Source of the DNA: Arthrobacter sp. S39
GTDB lineage: Bacteria; Actinomycetota; Actinomycetes; Actinomycetales; Micrococcaceae
Direction of reading: 5' to 3'
DNA length: 64,000 nucleotides
Assembly: GCF_004320525.1 (NCBI RefSeq)
Contig: NZ_SIHX01000002.1
Location: forward strand, 1-64,000
Shown: positions 26,801 to 35,030 of the stretch, one piece after another
Numbering within the stretch: position 1 is the stretch's first letter
How the letters are laid out: the number at the start of each line of letters is the position of its first letter
Notes under the pieces: model-generated
Database searches by the model: none
What the model was told of the DNA's origin: nothing
What the model saw: only the letters and a program-made list of their open reading frames with translations
Translations under genes and position numbers: made by a program

Positions 26801-28666
26801 ATGCTGCTCTCACGCCACATCCGGTTGGTGGCGGCTTTTGACCACCGCCATATCTTCCTCGATCCCACGCCCGACGCCGAAGCCTCCTTCCGCGAGCGCC
26901 AACGGCTTTTTGGCCTGGCCCGCTCGTCCTGGGCGGACTACGATCCGTCACTGATCAGCGAGGGCGGCGGCGTCCACCCCCGGACTGCGAAGGCGATCGG
27001 CATCACCGAGCAGGTCCGGGTTTGCCTCGGCCTGCCCGCCGGCACGTCAGCCCTCCCGCCGCACGCCCTGCTCCAGGCCATCCTCCGGGCGCCCGTTGAC
27101 CTGCTCTACAACGGCGGGATCGGAACCTATATCAAGGCGTCCATCGAACGGCACCAGGACGTGGGCGACAAAGCCAACGACCCCATCAGGATCGACGGCA
27201 GCCAGGTGCGCGCCCGGGTCATCGTGGAAGGCGGCAACCTGGGCATTACCCAGCGCGGGCGGATCGAGGCGGCCCTCGGCGGCACGCTGCTGAACACGGA
27301 CGCGATCGACAACTCGGCGGGCGTGGACTGTTCGGACCACGAGGTCAACATCAAGATCTTTATCGACCGGATGATCGCGGCGGGGCGCATGCCGGTAGCC
27401 GAACGCGGCGAGTACCTGCACTCCCTCACGGATGAAGTGTCCCGGCTGGTGCTCGCCAACAACGCGGACCAGAACGTCCTCCTGCTCAACGACCGGCACC
27501 TGGTGCTCGAATGGAGTCCCGGGTTCGAGCGGACCATGGACTGGCTCGAGAACGCCTCGGAACTGGACCGCGGCCAGGAAGCGCTCCCCAGCACGGAGCA
27601 GCTGCGCGAACGGCTCCGTTCCGGCAAGGGGCTGACCTCGCCGGAGCTGTCCGTCCTTGCCGGCTACGCGAAGATCGAGCTGGCCAAGGAACTGACGTCC
27701 AGCGACCTGGCCGATGACCCGTGGTTCAGGGGAACGCTGCGCAGCTACTTCCCGCGCCAGGTATCGGAGCGCTTCGAATCGGAGCTGGACTCGCATCCGC
27801 TCCGCCGCCAGATCATCTGCACCGTGGTGGCGAACGACATGATCAACCTCGGCGGAATCACCTTCGCCTTCCGGGCGAAGGAGGAAACCACCGCCACGGC
27901 CGCCGCGGTGGCACGGGCATTTGTGGTGGCCCGCGAGGCCTACGACCTGCCCTGGATCATGGAGCGGCTTGCTGCCCTGCCGCCGGATTTCCCCAGCGAC
28001 CAGGCGGCCGAAGTAGCCATCCACATGCGCCGGGTCCTTGACCGGGCCACCCGCTGGTACGTCACGCACGACCACCGGGACCAGCCCATCGCGGCGGCCC
28101 TGGCCAGGATCTTGCCCAGCCTGGAACTGCTCCGCACGCGGACCTCCGATTACCTGCGGGGCTCCGACATCGACCGGGTGCAGGGGCGCCTCTCGCATTG
28201 GGACAGCGCTGGACTGCCGCGGGACCTGGGCACACGCGCCTCGGATCTCCTGGAGAGCTTCGGCCTCCTGGACATCTCGCTGGTGTCCGAACAGGTCCAG
28301 GAGCCCATCCCCACCATCGCCGACCTCTACTACGCGGTCTTCCAAAGGATCGACGCCGCCGGCCTGCTCCTGCGCATCACGGACCTGCCGCGCCAAAGCC
28401 GCTGGGAGACGCTCGCCCGGGCCGCGCTGCGGGACGACGTCTACTCGGCCGTGGCCGACATGACGGTTTCGGTGATGCAGGCAAGTCCGGCGCCCGGGGC
28501 GGGCGGACCAGACGCGGTGGAACGCATCGTGGCGTGGGAACGCGGACACCAGGAACAGCTGGCACGGATCAAGGACACCTTTGCCGAGGTGACGGGGCCG
28601 GGGCAGGTGGACATCGCGTCCATCTCCGTGGCGCTGAAGCTCCTCCGCACGCTGGTGCGGCAGTAA
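23816..28666 (+). CDS. NAD-specific glutamate dehydrogenase, large (1,600-residue) type
   Basis: 1616 residues, the usual size of the large NAD-GDH family (Streptomyces GdhB, Mycobacterium Gdh). It oxidises glutamate to 2-oxoglutarate and ammonium, normally in the catabolic direction. The first ~700 residues are the regulatory, ACT-like N-terminal region. The catalytic core follows: [20 protein letters not shown], then [20 protein letters not shown] with the catalytic Lys, then NAD-fold signature [14 protein letters not shown]. The ~350 C-terminal residues are helical. The mycobacterial enzyme is inhibited by an FHA protein (GarA); whether that holds here is unknown. The gene is uninterrupted. 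Confidence 0.95.
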   Translation: [1616 protein letters not shown]

Positions 28667-28805
28667 CCGCGCTTCAGACGGGCGCCCCCGCAGATGACCT
28701 GCGGCATCACTGACTGTTCTCTGGGCGCTTACGCGAAGGAAACACCGCGGTAACCGTGCCCTCTTAGGCTTATCAGGCATAACCCTTCGGCGAAACGAGG
28801 CAGCC

Positions 28806-29309
28806 ATGCAGACCAATCCCCGACTCAACATCAGGCAGGTCACCTGGTCGAACCCCGTGGGTGCCGACCTGCGCAGGGCCCAGCAGGCGGAACTGGACGC
28901 CCGCTTTGGCACCCCTGACCACGAACCCGGCCCGCCGCCGTCGTCCGCTGACTGCGCCGTGTTCCTGGTGGCGTACGACAAGGGTTCCGGGCAGCCGGTG
29001 GGCTGTGGCGGCCTGAGGCTGCTGGATTCCTCCACGGCGGAAATCAAGCGGCTCTACGTCCTCCCCTACACGCGGGGTTCGGGGGTGGCCAGTTCCATCC
29101 TGGCGGCCCTCGAAGCCGAGGCCTACAAACAAGGGATCACGCGGATCAAGGCCGAGGCGGGGTCGGCGCAGCCGGATGGCCGGAACTTCTACGAAAACTC
29201 AGGTTTTGAGGGTGTGCCCAACTTCGGCCCGTACATCGGGGTGGCGCATTCCTACTGCTACGCGAAGACCATCGATTCGCACAGCGCCGCGCACACGGCC
29301 ATGGCCTGA
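28806..29309 (+). CDS. GNAT-family N-acetyltransferase
   Basis: 167 residues. The acetyl-CoA loop is PYTRGSGVASSILAALEAEA (R/QxxGxA motif), preceded by strand AEIKRLYVLP, followed by a late YENSGFEGVPNFGPYIG typical of the C-terminal strands. The acceptor cannot be predicted. CGAGGCAGCC precedes the ATG. It follows the glutamate dehydrogenase gene by 139 bases and is probably a separate transcript. Confidence 0.9.
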   Translation: MQTNPRLNIRQVTWSNPVGADLRRAQQAELDARFGTPDHEPGPPPSSADCAVFLVAYDKGSGQPVGCGGLRLLDSSTAEIKRLYVLPYTRGSGVASSILAALEAEAYKQGITRIKAEAGSAQPDGRNFYENSGFEGVPNFGPYIGVAHSYCYAKTIDSHSAAHTAMA

Positions 29310-29399
29310 CCGGCGGTGCGGCACCAGGCGGGGCGGCGGCCGGCGTCACACTGCGCCGGCCAGTGCGTTCCGCCCGCCGCCGTCGGCTAACCTCACCGT

Positions 29400-29834
29400 A
29401 TGGAATCAGCAGACATCACTTTCCGGACGCGCAAATGGGTCCGTCCGGAGGACCTCAACGCCAATGGGACGCTGTTCGGCGGCAGCCTGCTGAAATGGAT
29501 CGATGAGGAAGCGGCGATCTACGCCATCCTCCAGCTCGGCAACGGCCGCGCGGTGACCAAGTACATCTCCGAAATCAACTTCGTCAGCTCGGCTGTCCAG
29601 GGCGACCTGATCGAGATGGGCCTGACCGCCACGCGCTTCGGCCGGACCTCACTGACCATGCGGGCGGAGGTCCGCAACATGATCACGCGCCAGAGCATCC
29701 TCACCATCGAGGAAATCGTCTTTGTGAACCTCAGTCCGTCCGGCAAGCCCGAGCCGCACGGCTACACCGAGATCACCTACGACCGGGACCGGATCCCGAC
29801 GCACCACCTCACCGAGACACTCGCCCAGGACTGA
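29400..29834 (+). CDS. Acyl-CoA thioesterase, hotdog fold (YciA/BACH type)
   Basis: 144 residues, one hotdog domain. It shows the family pattern VRPEDLNANGTLFGGSLLKWIDEEAA, in which the Asn and the Asp are the catalytic pair, then EINFVSSAVQGDLIEM and TSLTMRAEVRN. Such enzymes hydrolyse acyl-CoA esters in the cytoplasm, as hexamers of hotdog dimers. It follows the GNAT gene by 90 bases. Its stop is 25 bases from the end of the convergent monooxygenase gene. Confidence 0.9.
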   Translation: MESADITFRTRKWVRPEDLNANGTLFGGSLLKWIDEEAAIYAILQLGNGRAVTKYISEINFVSSAVQGDLIEMGLTATRFGRTSLTMRAEVRNMITRQSILTIEEIVFVNLSPSGKPEPHGYTEITYDRDRIPTHHLTETLAQD

Positions 29835-29859
29835 CGACGGCGGCACGCACCTTTTGCGG

Positions 29860-30915
29860 TCAGCCGGCGGAACCGCTGCCGACGGCGGCGCGTGCGTTGC
29901 GTCGCCGGGCAACGCTGAGCAGGCGGTCCCGCAGAGGCTGGCCGGCTTCCGCAAACGCGACGCGGCCCAGCGCCGCGGCCGCCAGGCTCAGGGCCTGGGT
30001 CCGCAGCCGCCGCTGCCGGTTGTAGGCACGCAGCGCATGGTCTTCGGGCAAGGTGTTGAGGAGGTCGCCCAGCGTCACCGCGTCCACCAACGACTCGCAC
30101 GCGCCACGGCCGAGGGTCGGGAGCATCGCATGCGCGGCGTCGCCCACCAGGACAGTCCTGCCGCGGACGAACGAACCAAGGTACGGGGTTGTCCAGATGC
30201 GCTGCGCCAGGGAGTCCGAGGGAGTGGCGGCGGCCAGCACCTGACGGATGGCCGGCGCGTGCCCGGCGTAGCGCTCCCGTGCCTGTTCCAGGGCTGAGGC
30301 CAGGTCGATGCCATAGGGGCCAAGCCCGGACCGGTAGCTGGCGTACCAGAAGAACCCGTCCGGCGACGGAACGATGCCGAACAGGTCGCCACGGCCCCAG
30401 TATTCGCCCAAGCGGTCCGGGTCGACCGGGGAAGTCACGGACCCGCGCAAGGCAAAGTATGGGGTCAGCCGGGCGGCGGTGCGGGCACCCCAGGCCTCGC
30501 GACGGACCATGCTGTGCACGCCGTCGGCCCCCACCACCAGGCTGCCTTCGGCCGGAAGGTCCTTGACATGGCTGGTAATCCGGCGGACGGTCCCGGGCAC
30601 GGCGGCATCGAGCAGCCGCAGCAGGTCAATCCGCGAAATACCAAACATCTCCCCGGCGTCGACGGTGACCCACGGCTCACCCCCGGCGTTCCGGACTGAC
30701 GCGCTGCCAAGCACCGGGCTTGCCGCGCGCGCCTCCTCCAGGACCCCCAGCCGCGCCAGCGCCCGCTGGGCGTTGGGCCACATCCCCAGCGCGGTGCCGA
30801 CGGTGGGCAGTTCCGGCCGCTTTTCGTCAACGGTCACGTGGAACCGCGCCGGGTCCAGGGTTGCAGCCAGTGCCAGCCCGGCAATTCCTCCGCCAACGAT
30901 CGAGATCGCTTTCAT
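29860..30915 (-). CDS. FAD-dependent monooxygenase
   Basis: 351-residue single-component flavoprotein hydroxylase. It has the dinucleotide motif ISIVGGGIAGLALAATL at the N-terminus, the DG motif VVGADGVHSMVR, and the second FAD motif VLVGDAAHAMLPTLGRGACE. Length and motifs match class A aromatic hydroxylases or related epoxidases, with a short C-terminus. It is divergent from a TetR gene 56 bases away with a palindrome between. A TAGAAT box ends 7 bases before the ATG, so the message may be leaderless. Substrate unknown; the TetR partner suggests it is induced by that substrate. Confidence 0.88.
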   Translation of the reverse strand: MKAISIVGGGIAGLALAATLDPARFHVTVDEKRPELPTVGTALGMWPNAQRALARLGVLEEARAASPVLGSASVRNAGGEPWVTVDAGEMFGISRIDLLRLLDAAVPGTVRRITSHVKDLPAEGSLVVGADGVHSMVRREAWGARTAARLTPYFALRGSVTSPVDPDRLGEYWGRGDLFGIVPSPDGFFWYASYRSGLGPYGIDLASALEQARERYAGHAPAIRQVLAAATPSDSLAQRIWTTPYLGSFVRGRTVLVGDAAHAMLPTLGRGACESLVDAVTLGDLLNTLPEDHALRAYNRQRRLRTQALSLAAAALGRVAFAEAGQPLRDRLLSVARRRNARAAVGSGSAG

Positions 30916-30927
30916 GGGCGCTATTCT

Positions 30928-30941
30928 ACTACTTTTGTAGT
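30928..30941. promoter_or_regulatory. Probable TetR operator between monooxygenase and tetR
   Basis: ACTAC (30928-30932) and GTAGT (30937-30941) form an inverted repeat around TTTT, in the 56-base gap between the divergent start codons, overlapping the promoter elements of both genes. Confidence 0.6.
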
Positions 30942-30965
30942 GACTGGGAAGGGGTCAATTACACT
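30935..30965 (+). promoter_or_regulatory. Probable promoter for leaderless tetR mRNA
   Basis: TTGTAG (30935-30940) and TACACT (30960-30965), 19-base spacer; the -10 box ends 6 bases before the ATG at 30972, so transcription would start on the ATG. The operator covers the -35 box. Confidence 0.45.
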
Positions 30966-30971
30966 GGGCCC

Positions 30972-31511
30972 ATGCCTGACCGCCGGACCCAACTCCTGGA
31001 CGCCGCCTTGACCGTGGTGGCGGACAAGGGGATGAAAGGCCTCACCCACCGGGCCGTGGACGCCGCGGCGCAGCTGCCCCAGGGAACGACGTCGAACTAC
31101 TACCGGAACCGCGCCGCCCTCGTCGAAGCGGTGCTGGACCGCCTGGAGCAGCTGGATGGCGCCCTCCTGCAGGACCGGGGGCGGACCGGGCCGCCGAAGG
31201 ACATTGAGGAGCTGGCAGCCCAACTGGCTGCCATGGCGCTGGCGCTGGCCGGGCAGCACGCGGGTCTCACCCGCGCCCGCCTGGCCCTGTCCCTGGACAA
31301 GCCCGGAGCCGTGACTGCCGGCCATTTCCGGCTGATGGGCGGCCTGGAGCAGGCACTGGCCGCTTTAGGCGTGGCGGACGCAGCGGCCCGGGCACGGGAC
31401 CTGGCCGACTATGGCGACGGCGTGCTGCTGCACCTGCTCACCGTCAGGCGGGACGAGCAGCCGGACCCTGCGGCCATCGCCGCGGCCATCCGGCGGCTGC
31501 TGGCACCCTAG
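30972..31511 (+). CDS. TetR-family transcriptional regulator
   Basis: 179 residues. The DNA-binding part is RRTQLLDAALTVVADKGMKG then LTHRAVDAAAQLPQGTTSNYYRNRAAL, the TetR helix-turn-helix with the recognition helix at GTTSNYYRNR. The rest is an alpha-helical effector domain. It is divergent from the FAD monooxygenase gene and most likely represses it and itself through the palindrome between them. Its stop lies 6 bases from the end of the convergent pobA gene. Confidence 0.88.
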   Translation: MPDRRTQLLDAALTVVADKGMKGLTHRAVDAAAQLPQGTTSNYYRNRAALVEAVLDRLEQLDGALLQDRGRTGPPKDIEELAAQLAAMALALAGQHAGLTRARLALSLDKPGAVTAGHFRLMGGLEQALAALGVADAAARARDLADYGDGVLLHLLTVRRDEQPDPAAIAAAIRRLLAP

Positions 31512-31517
31512 AGCCCC

Positions 31518-32708
31518 TTACCGGGCGCCCGGCCAGCCGGTGTACGCCTCGGCCAGGTAGGCCATGCCGTGCCGGGAGGAGACCACTGAGTTCAGTTCGC
31601 CCAGCTGGCGGGCGCGGGAGAAGTCGTCCGCGTCCACGGGCGTGTGCAGCATGGTGGTCATCCAGTAGGAGAACTGCTGGGCTTTCCACACCCGCTCCAG
31701 GGCGCGGTCGCTGAAGGTGTCCAGCAGGTGCGTGGAGCCGGAGTTGTAGTAGCTGTCCAGTCCTTCGAAGAGCACCTTGACGTCGTGGATGGCCAGGTTC
31801 AGGCCCTTGGCGCCGGTAGGCGGAACAGTGTGCGCGGCGTCGCCGGCCAGGAACAGGTTGCCGTGGCGCATGGGCGTATGCACAAAACTGCGGAACGGCA
31901 GGACCATCTTGTCGATGACCGGGCCCTCCTTGAGTTCAAAGCCGTTGCCGTTGACCCGGCTGCGGAACTCGGCCCAGATCCTGTCGTCGTCCCAGTCGGC
32001 CACGTTCTCCTTGGGATCGCACTGGAAGTACATCCGCTGCACGGTCTCAGTGCGCTGGCTGATCAGGGCGAAGCCGTTGGCGGAGTTGGCATAGATCAGC
32101 TCATCGGCACTGTGCGGGGCCTCGGCCAGGATGCCGAACCAGGCGAACGGGTACTCGTGGAAGTACCACTTCCGGTTGGTTTCGGGGATTTGGAAGCGGC
32201 AGTGGCTGCGGGAACCGTCGGCACCCACGACGAATTCGGCCTGAATCTCATATTCCACGCCGTCGGCGTCGGTGAACCAGACCTTCGGCCTGCCTTCGAG
32301 GTCGTGGACGGTGGTGTCCGTGACGCTGTAGCGGACGTCGCCGCCGTCGGCCTTCCTGCGGGCGGCGAGGTCCAGGAAGACGTCCGTCTGCGGGTAGAGC
32401 CAGACGGACTCCCCCACGAGGTCCTTGAAGTCGATGCGGTGGCTTTCGCCGTTGAACCGCAGCTCGATGCCGTCGTGCCGGTCGCCGTCACGGAGCACGC
32501 GGTCCGAGACTCCGCTGTCCACCAGCATGTTGACGGTGCCGTGCTCCAGGATTCCGGCGCGGACTGTTTCGGAGATGTCCTTGTGACTGCGGACCTCGAT
32601 CACGGTGGAGTCGATGCCGGCTTTGGCGAGCAGGTGGGACAGCATCAGCCCGGCGGGGCCGGCGCCCATGATGGCCACCTGGGTGGTGATGATTTTGCGT
32701 GCTGCCAT
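31518..32708 (-). CDS. pobA: 4-hydroxybenzoate 3-monooxygenase
   Basis: 396-residue FAD enzyme that hydroxylates 4-hydroxybenzoate to protocatechuate using NAD(P)H and oxygen. Family hallmarks: VAIMGAGPAGLMLSHLLAKA, the PobA-specific SETVRAGILEHGTVNML, VVGADGSRSHCR, and the FAD motif FLAGDAAHTVPPTGAKGLNL. Its length matches Pseudomonas PobA (394). Its product enters the pca pathway encoded from 57.7 to 50.9 kb. It follows an IclR regulator on the same strand, with a tandem repeat and a palindrome in the 134-base gap. Confidence 0.95.
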   Translation of the reverse strand: MAARKIITTQVAIMGAGPAGLMLSHLLAKAGIDSTVIEVRSHKDISETVRAGILEHGTVNMLVDSGVSDRVLRDGDRHDGIELRFNGESHRIDFKDLVGESVWLYPQTDVFLDLAARRKADGGDVRYSVTDTTVHDLEGRPKVWFTDADGVEYEIQAEFVVGADGSRSHCRFQIPETNRKWYFHEYPFAWFGILAEAPHSADELIYANSANGFALISQRTETVQRMYFQCDPKENVADWDDDRIWAEFRSRVNGNGFELKEGPVIDKMVLPFRSFVHTPMRHGNLFLAGDAAHTVPPTGAKGLNLAIHDVKVLFEGLDSYYNSGSTHLLDTFSDRALERVWKAQQFSYWMTTMLHTPVDADDFSRARQLGELNSVVSSRHGMAYLAEAYTGWPGAR

Positions 32709-32787
32709 GGCGTGTTCTCGCTTCGTTGCGGGGCCCTCGGTGGTTGTGGGCCTGGTGGGTGAGTCTGGCTATCAGTGTGCAACCGAA

Positions 32788-32824
32788 GGCGTGACAGGCG
32801 TAACACCAATTCCGTTCAGCGGAA
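32788..32824. promoter_or_regulatory. Probable IclR-type control region of pobA
   Basis: Upstream of pobA lie a tandem direct repeat, GGCGTGACA (32788-32796) and GGCGTAACA (32797-32805), and an inverted repeat TTCCG/CGGAA (TTCCGTTCAGCGGAA, 32810-32824). Direct repeats plus a palindrome are typical of IclR activator sites such as PobR/PcaR targets; which regulator binds here is inference. Confidence 0.45.
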
Positions 32825-32842
32825 GGAGCGTCTAGGCGTCTT

Positions 32843-33583
32843 CTAGTCACCCAGGCGCCGGGCGATGCCCCGCGCGGCAGTCTGCAGCGCGGGAACCAGC
32901 GCTTGCAGACGCATCTCCCGCAAAGGAACCACGACGCCGAGCGCCGCCACGGCGCGCTGCCTTCCGTCCAGGACGGGCACGGCAATGCCCCACGTGTCCG
33001 GATCAACCACGCCGGCCAGCTGCGCGAAGCCCTGGAGGGCAGTTTCGCTGAGCAGTCCGCGGACGGCATCCCGCGTTACCTTTCCGGCAGGATCCGAAAA
33101 CTGGTCGAGGTATTCACCCTGCAGCGTTTTCCCCTGGTGGGCCATCAGGGCGAGCCCGGCGGAGGAAATGTGGACGGGCATTCTTCCTGCCACCCTGGCC
33201 CGGTTGGCCACGGACCCGCGGTGGGACAGCCGTTCCACAAAGAGCGCTTCCCAGCCGTCCAGGACGGCCAGGTTCACGTTCTGGTTCAGGACCTGCTGGA
33301 TGTCCTCCATGAACGGCATCGCGGCCTGCCGGAGCGCCAACGTGGGTGAGTTGCGGTTCACCAGCTCCCAGAGCCGCAGCCCCAGCCGCACGGTTCCGCC
33401 CGCCCCGGTCTCCAGGAGGCCGTGGGCGGCCAGCTGCCGGACCAGCCGGTGCGCCGTGGTGAGCGGCAGCCCGGCGCGGGCGGCCAGATCGGAGAGCTGG
33501 AGGCTGCTGACCCCCTCGGGGAAGGCGGAGATCACCCGCACCACACGGTCCACCACGGAATCCCCCGAGACTGAATTGGCCAT
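32843..33583 (-). CDS. IclR-family regulator next to pobA (PobR type)
   Basis: 246 residues: N-terminal winged helix (VSSLQLSDLAARAGLPLTTAHRLVRQLAAHGLLE) and a C-terminal IclR effector domain (NLAVLDGWEALFVERL ... ISSAGLALMAH). Between pobA (same strand, 134 bases downstream) and a divergent aromatic-acid importer gene, it most likely controls both, with 4-hydroxybenzoate or protocatechuate as probable effector. It is a different protein from the IclR regulators at 50 kb and 61 kb. Confidence 0.88.
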   Translation of the reverse strand: MANSVSGDSVVDRVVRVISAFPEGVSSLQLSDLAARAGLPLTTAHRLVRQLAAHGLLETGAGGTVRLGLRLWELVNRNSPTLALRQAAMPFMEDIQQVLNQNVNLAVLDGWEALFVERLSHRGSVANRARVAGRMPVHISSAGLALMAHQGKTLQGEYLDQFSDPAGKVTRDAVRGLLSETALQGFAQLAGVVDPDTWGIAVPVLDGRQRAVAALGVVVPLREMRLQALVPALQTAARGIARRLGD

Positions 33584-33595
33584 GATCCATCGCTT

Positions 33596-33641
33596 CCATT
33601 GAATGGTGAAACTTGTCCCAGATTACACTCCCCGGTGATAC
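33596..33641 (+). promoter_or_regulatory. Promoter and palindrome upstream of the aromatic acid importer
   Basis: TTGTCC (33613-33618), a 17-base spacer and TGATAC (33636-33641) form a good promoter for the importer gene. Just 5' is the palindrome CCATTGAATGG (33596-33606), 12 bases upstream of the IclR start on the other strand, suited to regulation of both genes. Confidence 0.55.
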
Positions 33642-33724
33642 AACTCTCAGTGAGGGTTGCACTGCCGCGCCCGCGGCCCGGGTGCCGCCACGATTTTCCG
33701 TCCGACGATGTACCGAGGTTTGCA

Positions 33725-35023
33725 ATGCCAATGACGCCAGTTCAACACCGCTCCAAATGGCCCGTGTGGCTTTGCTGGCTGGCCATGGTCCTTGACGGGT
33801 TCGACCTTGTGGTCCTGGGCACCGTCATCCCCACGCTGATCAAAACCCAGGATCTGGGCTTCGACGCTGTGGGCGCCACCTATGCCGCAACGATCTCGCT
33901 GGTGGGTGTGGGGATCGGGGCGCTCTTTATCGCTCCGCTGTCCGACCGGTTCGGCCGGCGCCGGCTCCTGGTGGCCTGCGTCCTCTGGTTCTCCATCTTC
34001 ACCATCGCCGTGGTGTTCGCCCCCAATGTTGCCGTCTTTGGCATTTTCCGCCTGCTGGCCGGGCTGGGCCTGGGCGCCTGCCTGCCCGCGGCGCTTGCCT
34101 ACATGAACGACTACGCCCCGGCCGGCAACGCCGGCAAGTCCACCACCCGCACGATGACGGGCTACCACGTGGGCGCCGTGGCCACGGCGTTCCTGGCCAT
34201 CCTCGTGGTGCCGGACTGGCGGATCATGTTTGTGGTGGGCGGACTGGCCGGCTTCGCCCTGGTGCCGTTCCTCTGGTTCAAGCTCCCCGAAACCCTGCCT
34301 CCGGTGCACGCACACGCAGTGGCCACGTCTCCCGGGGAAGCGGCGCAGGAACACCCAGCGGAACCCGCCGCCGTCGAACAGCGCGCAAGCTTCCGGGACC
34401 TCGCCAAAAAGCCCTACCCGCTGGTGGCCGTGGCCATCGCCGTCGCCTCCTTCATGGGACTCCTGCTCGTGTACGGCCTGAACACCTGGCTGCCGCAACT
34501 GATGGCCGCCGCGGGCTACACCGTCAGCACCGGCCTGGTGCTGCTGCTGGTCCTGAACGTTGGCGCCGTAGTTGGCCTGGTGGTGGCCGGCATCCTCGCC
34601 GACAAGCACGGCACCAAAAAGATCGTCCTGCTGTGGTTCGGCCTCTCGGCCGTGCTGCTGGCCATCCTCAGCGTCAAGATCCAGAGCGAACTGCTGCTCA
34701 ACGCCGCAGTGTTCGTCACGGGCGTGTTTGTGTTCAGCTCGCAGGTGCTGGTCTACGCCTGGGTCAGCCAGCTGTTCCCGGCCCGGCTGCGCGCTACCGC
34801 CCTGGGCTTCGCGGCCGGCGTGGGCCGGTTCGGCGCCATCATGGGTCCGGCCGTCACCGGGACGCTGGTTGCTGCGGGCATCGCCTACCCGTGGGGGTTC
34901 TACGCCTTCGCGGCAGCGGCCGTCATCGCCGTCGTGGCGCTGGTGACCGTCCCCCACACCATCACGCCGGCACCCGCCCGGCCCGCCGCCGTCGGACAGT
35001 CCGCGGACCTGCCGGGCGAGTAG
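33725..35023 (+). CDS. MFS aromatic acid:H+ symporter (AAHS family, PcaK/BenK type)
   Basis: 432-residue, 12-helix major facilitator. Signatures: first helix with the AAHS acidic motif LAMVLDGFDLVVLGTVIPTL, loop 2-3 APLSDRFGRRRLLV, and loop 8-9 GILADKHGTKKIVLL. AAHS members bring in 4-hydroxybenzoate, protocatechuate, benzoate and similar acids with protons. Start: ATG 33725 (an ATG at 33731 is also possible). Divergent from the IclR gene and near pobA, so 4-hydroxybenzoate and/or protocatechuate uptake is the most likely job. Confidence 0.92.
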   Translation: MPMTPVQHRSKWPVWLCWLAMVLDGFDLVVLGTVIPTLIKTQDLGFDAVGATYAATISLVGVGIGALFIAPLSDRFGRRRLLVACVLWFSIFTIAVVFAPNVAVFGIFRLLAGLGLGACLPAALAYMNDYAPAGNAGKSTTRTMTGYHVGAVATAFLAILVVPDWRIMFVVGGLAGFALVPFLWFKLPETLPPVHAHAVATSPGEAAQEHPAEPAAVEQRASFRDLAKKPYPLVAVAIAVASFMGLLLVYGLNTWLPQLMAAAGYTVSTGLVLLLVLNVGAVVGLVVAGILADKHGTKKIVLLWFGLSAVLLAILSVKIQSELLLNAAVFVTGVFVFSSQVLVYAWVSQLFPARLRATALGFAAGVGRFGAIMGPAVTGTLVAAGIAYPWGFYAFAAAAVIAVVALVTVPHTITPAPARPAAVGQSADLPGE

Positions 35024-35030
35024 CCGGGCG

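Noticed and set aside
27047..29047. Minus-strand open frame of 666 codons
   Set aside because: Covers the end of the glutamate dehydrogenase and GNAT genes in antisense; both have conserved motifs on the plus strand.
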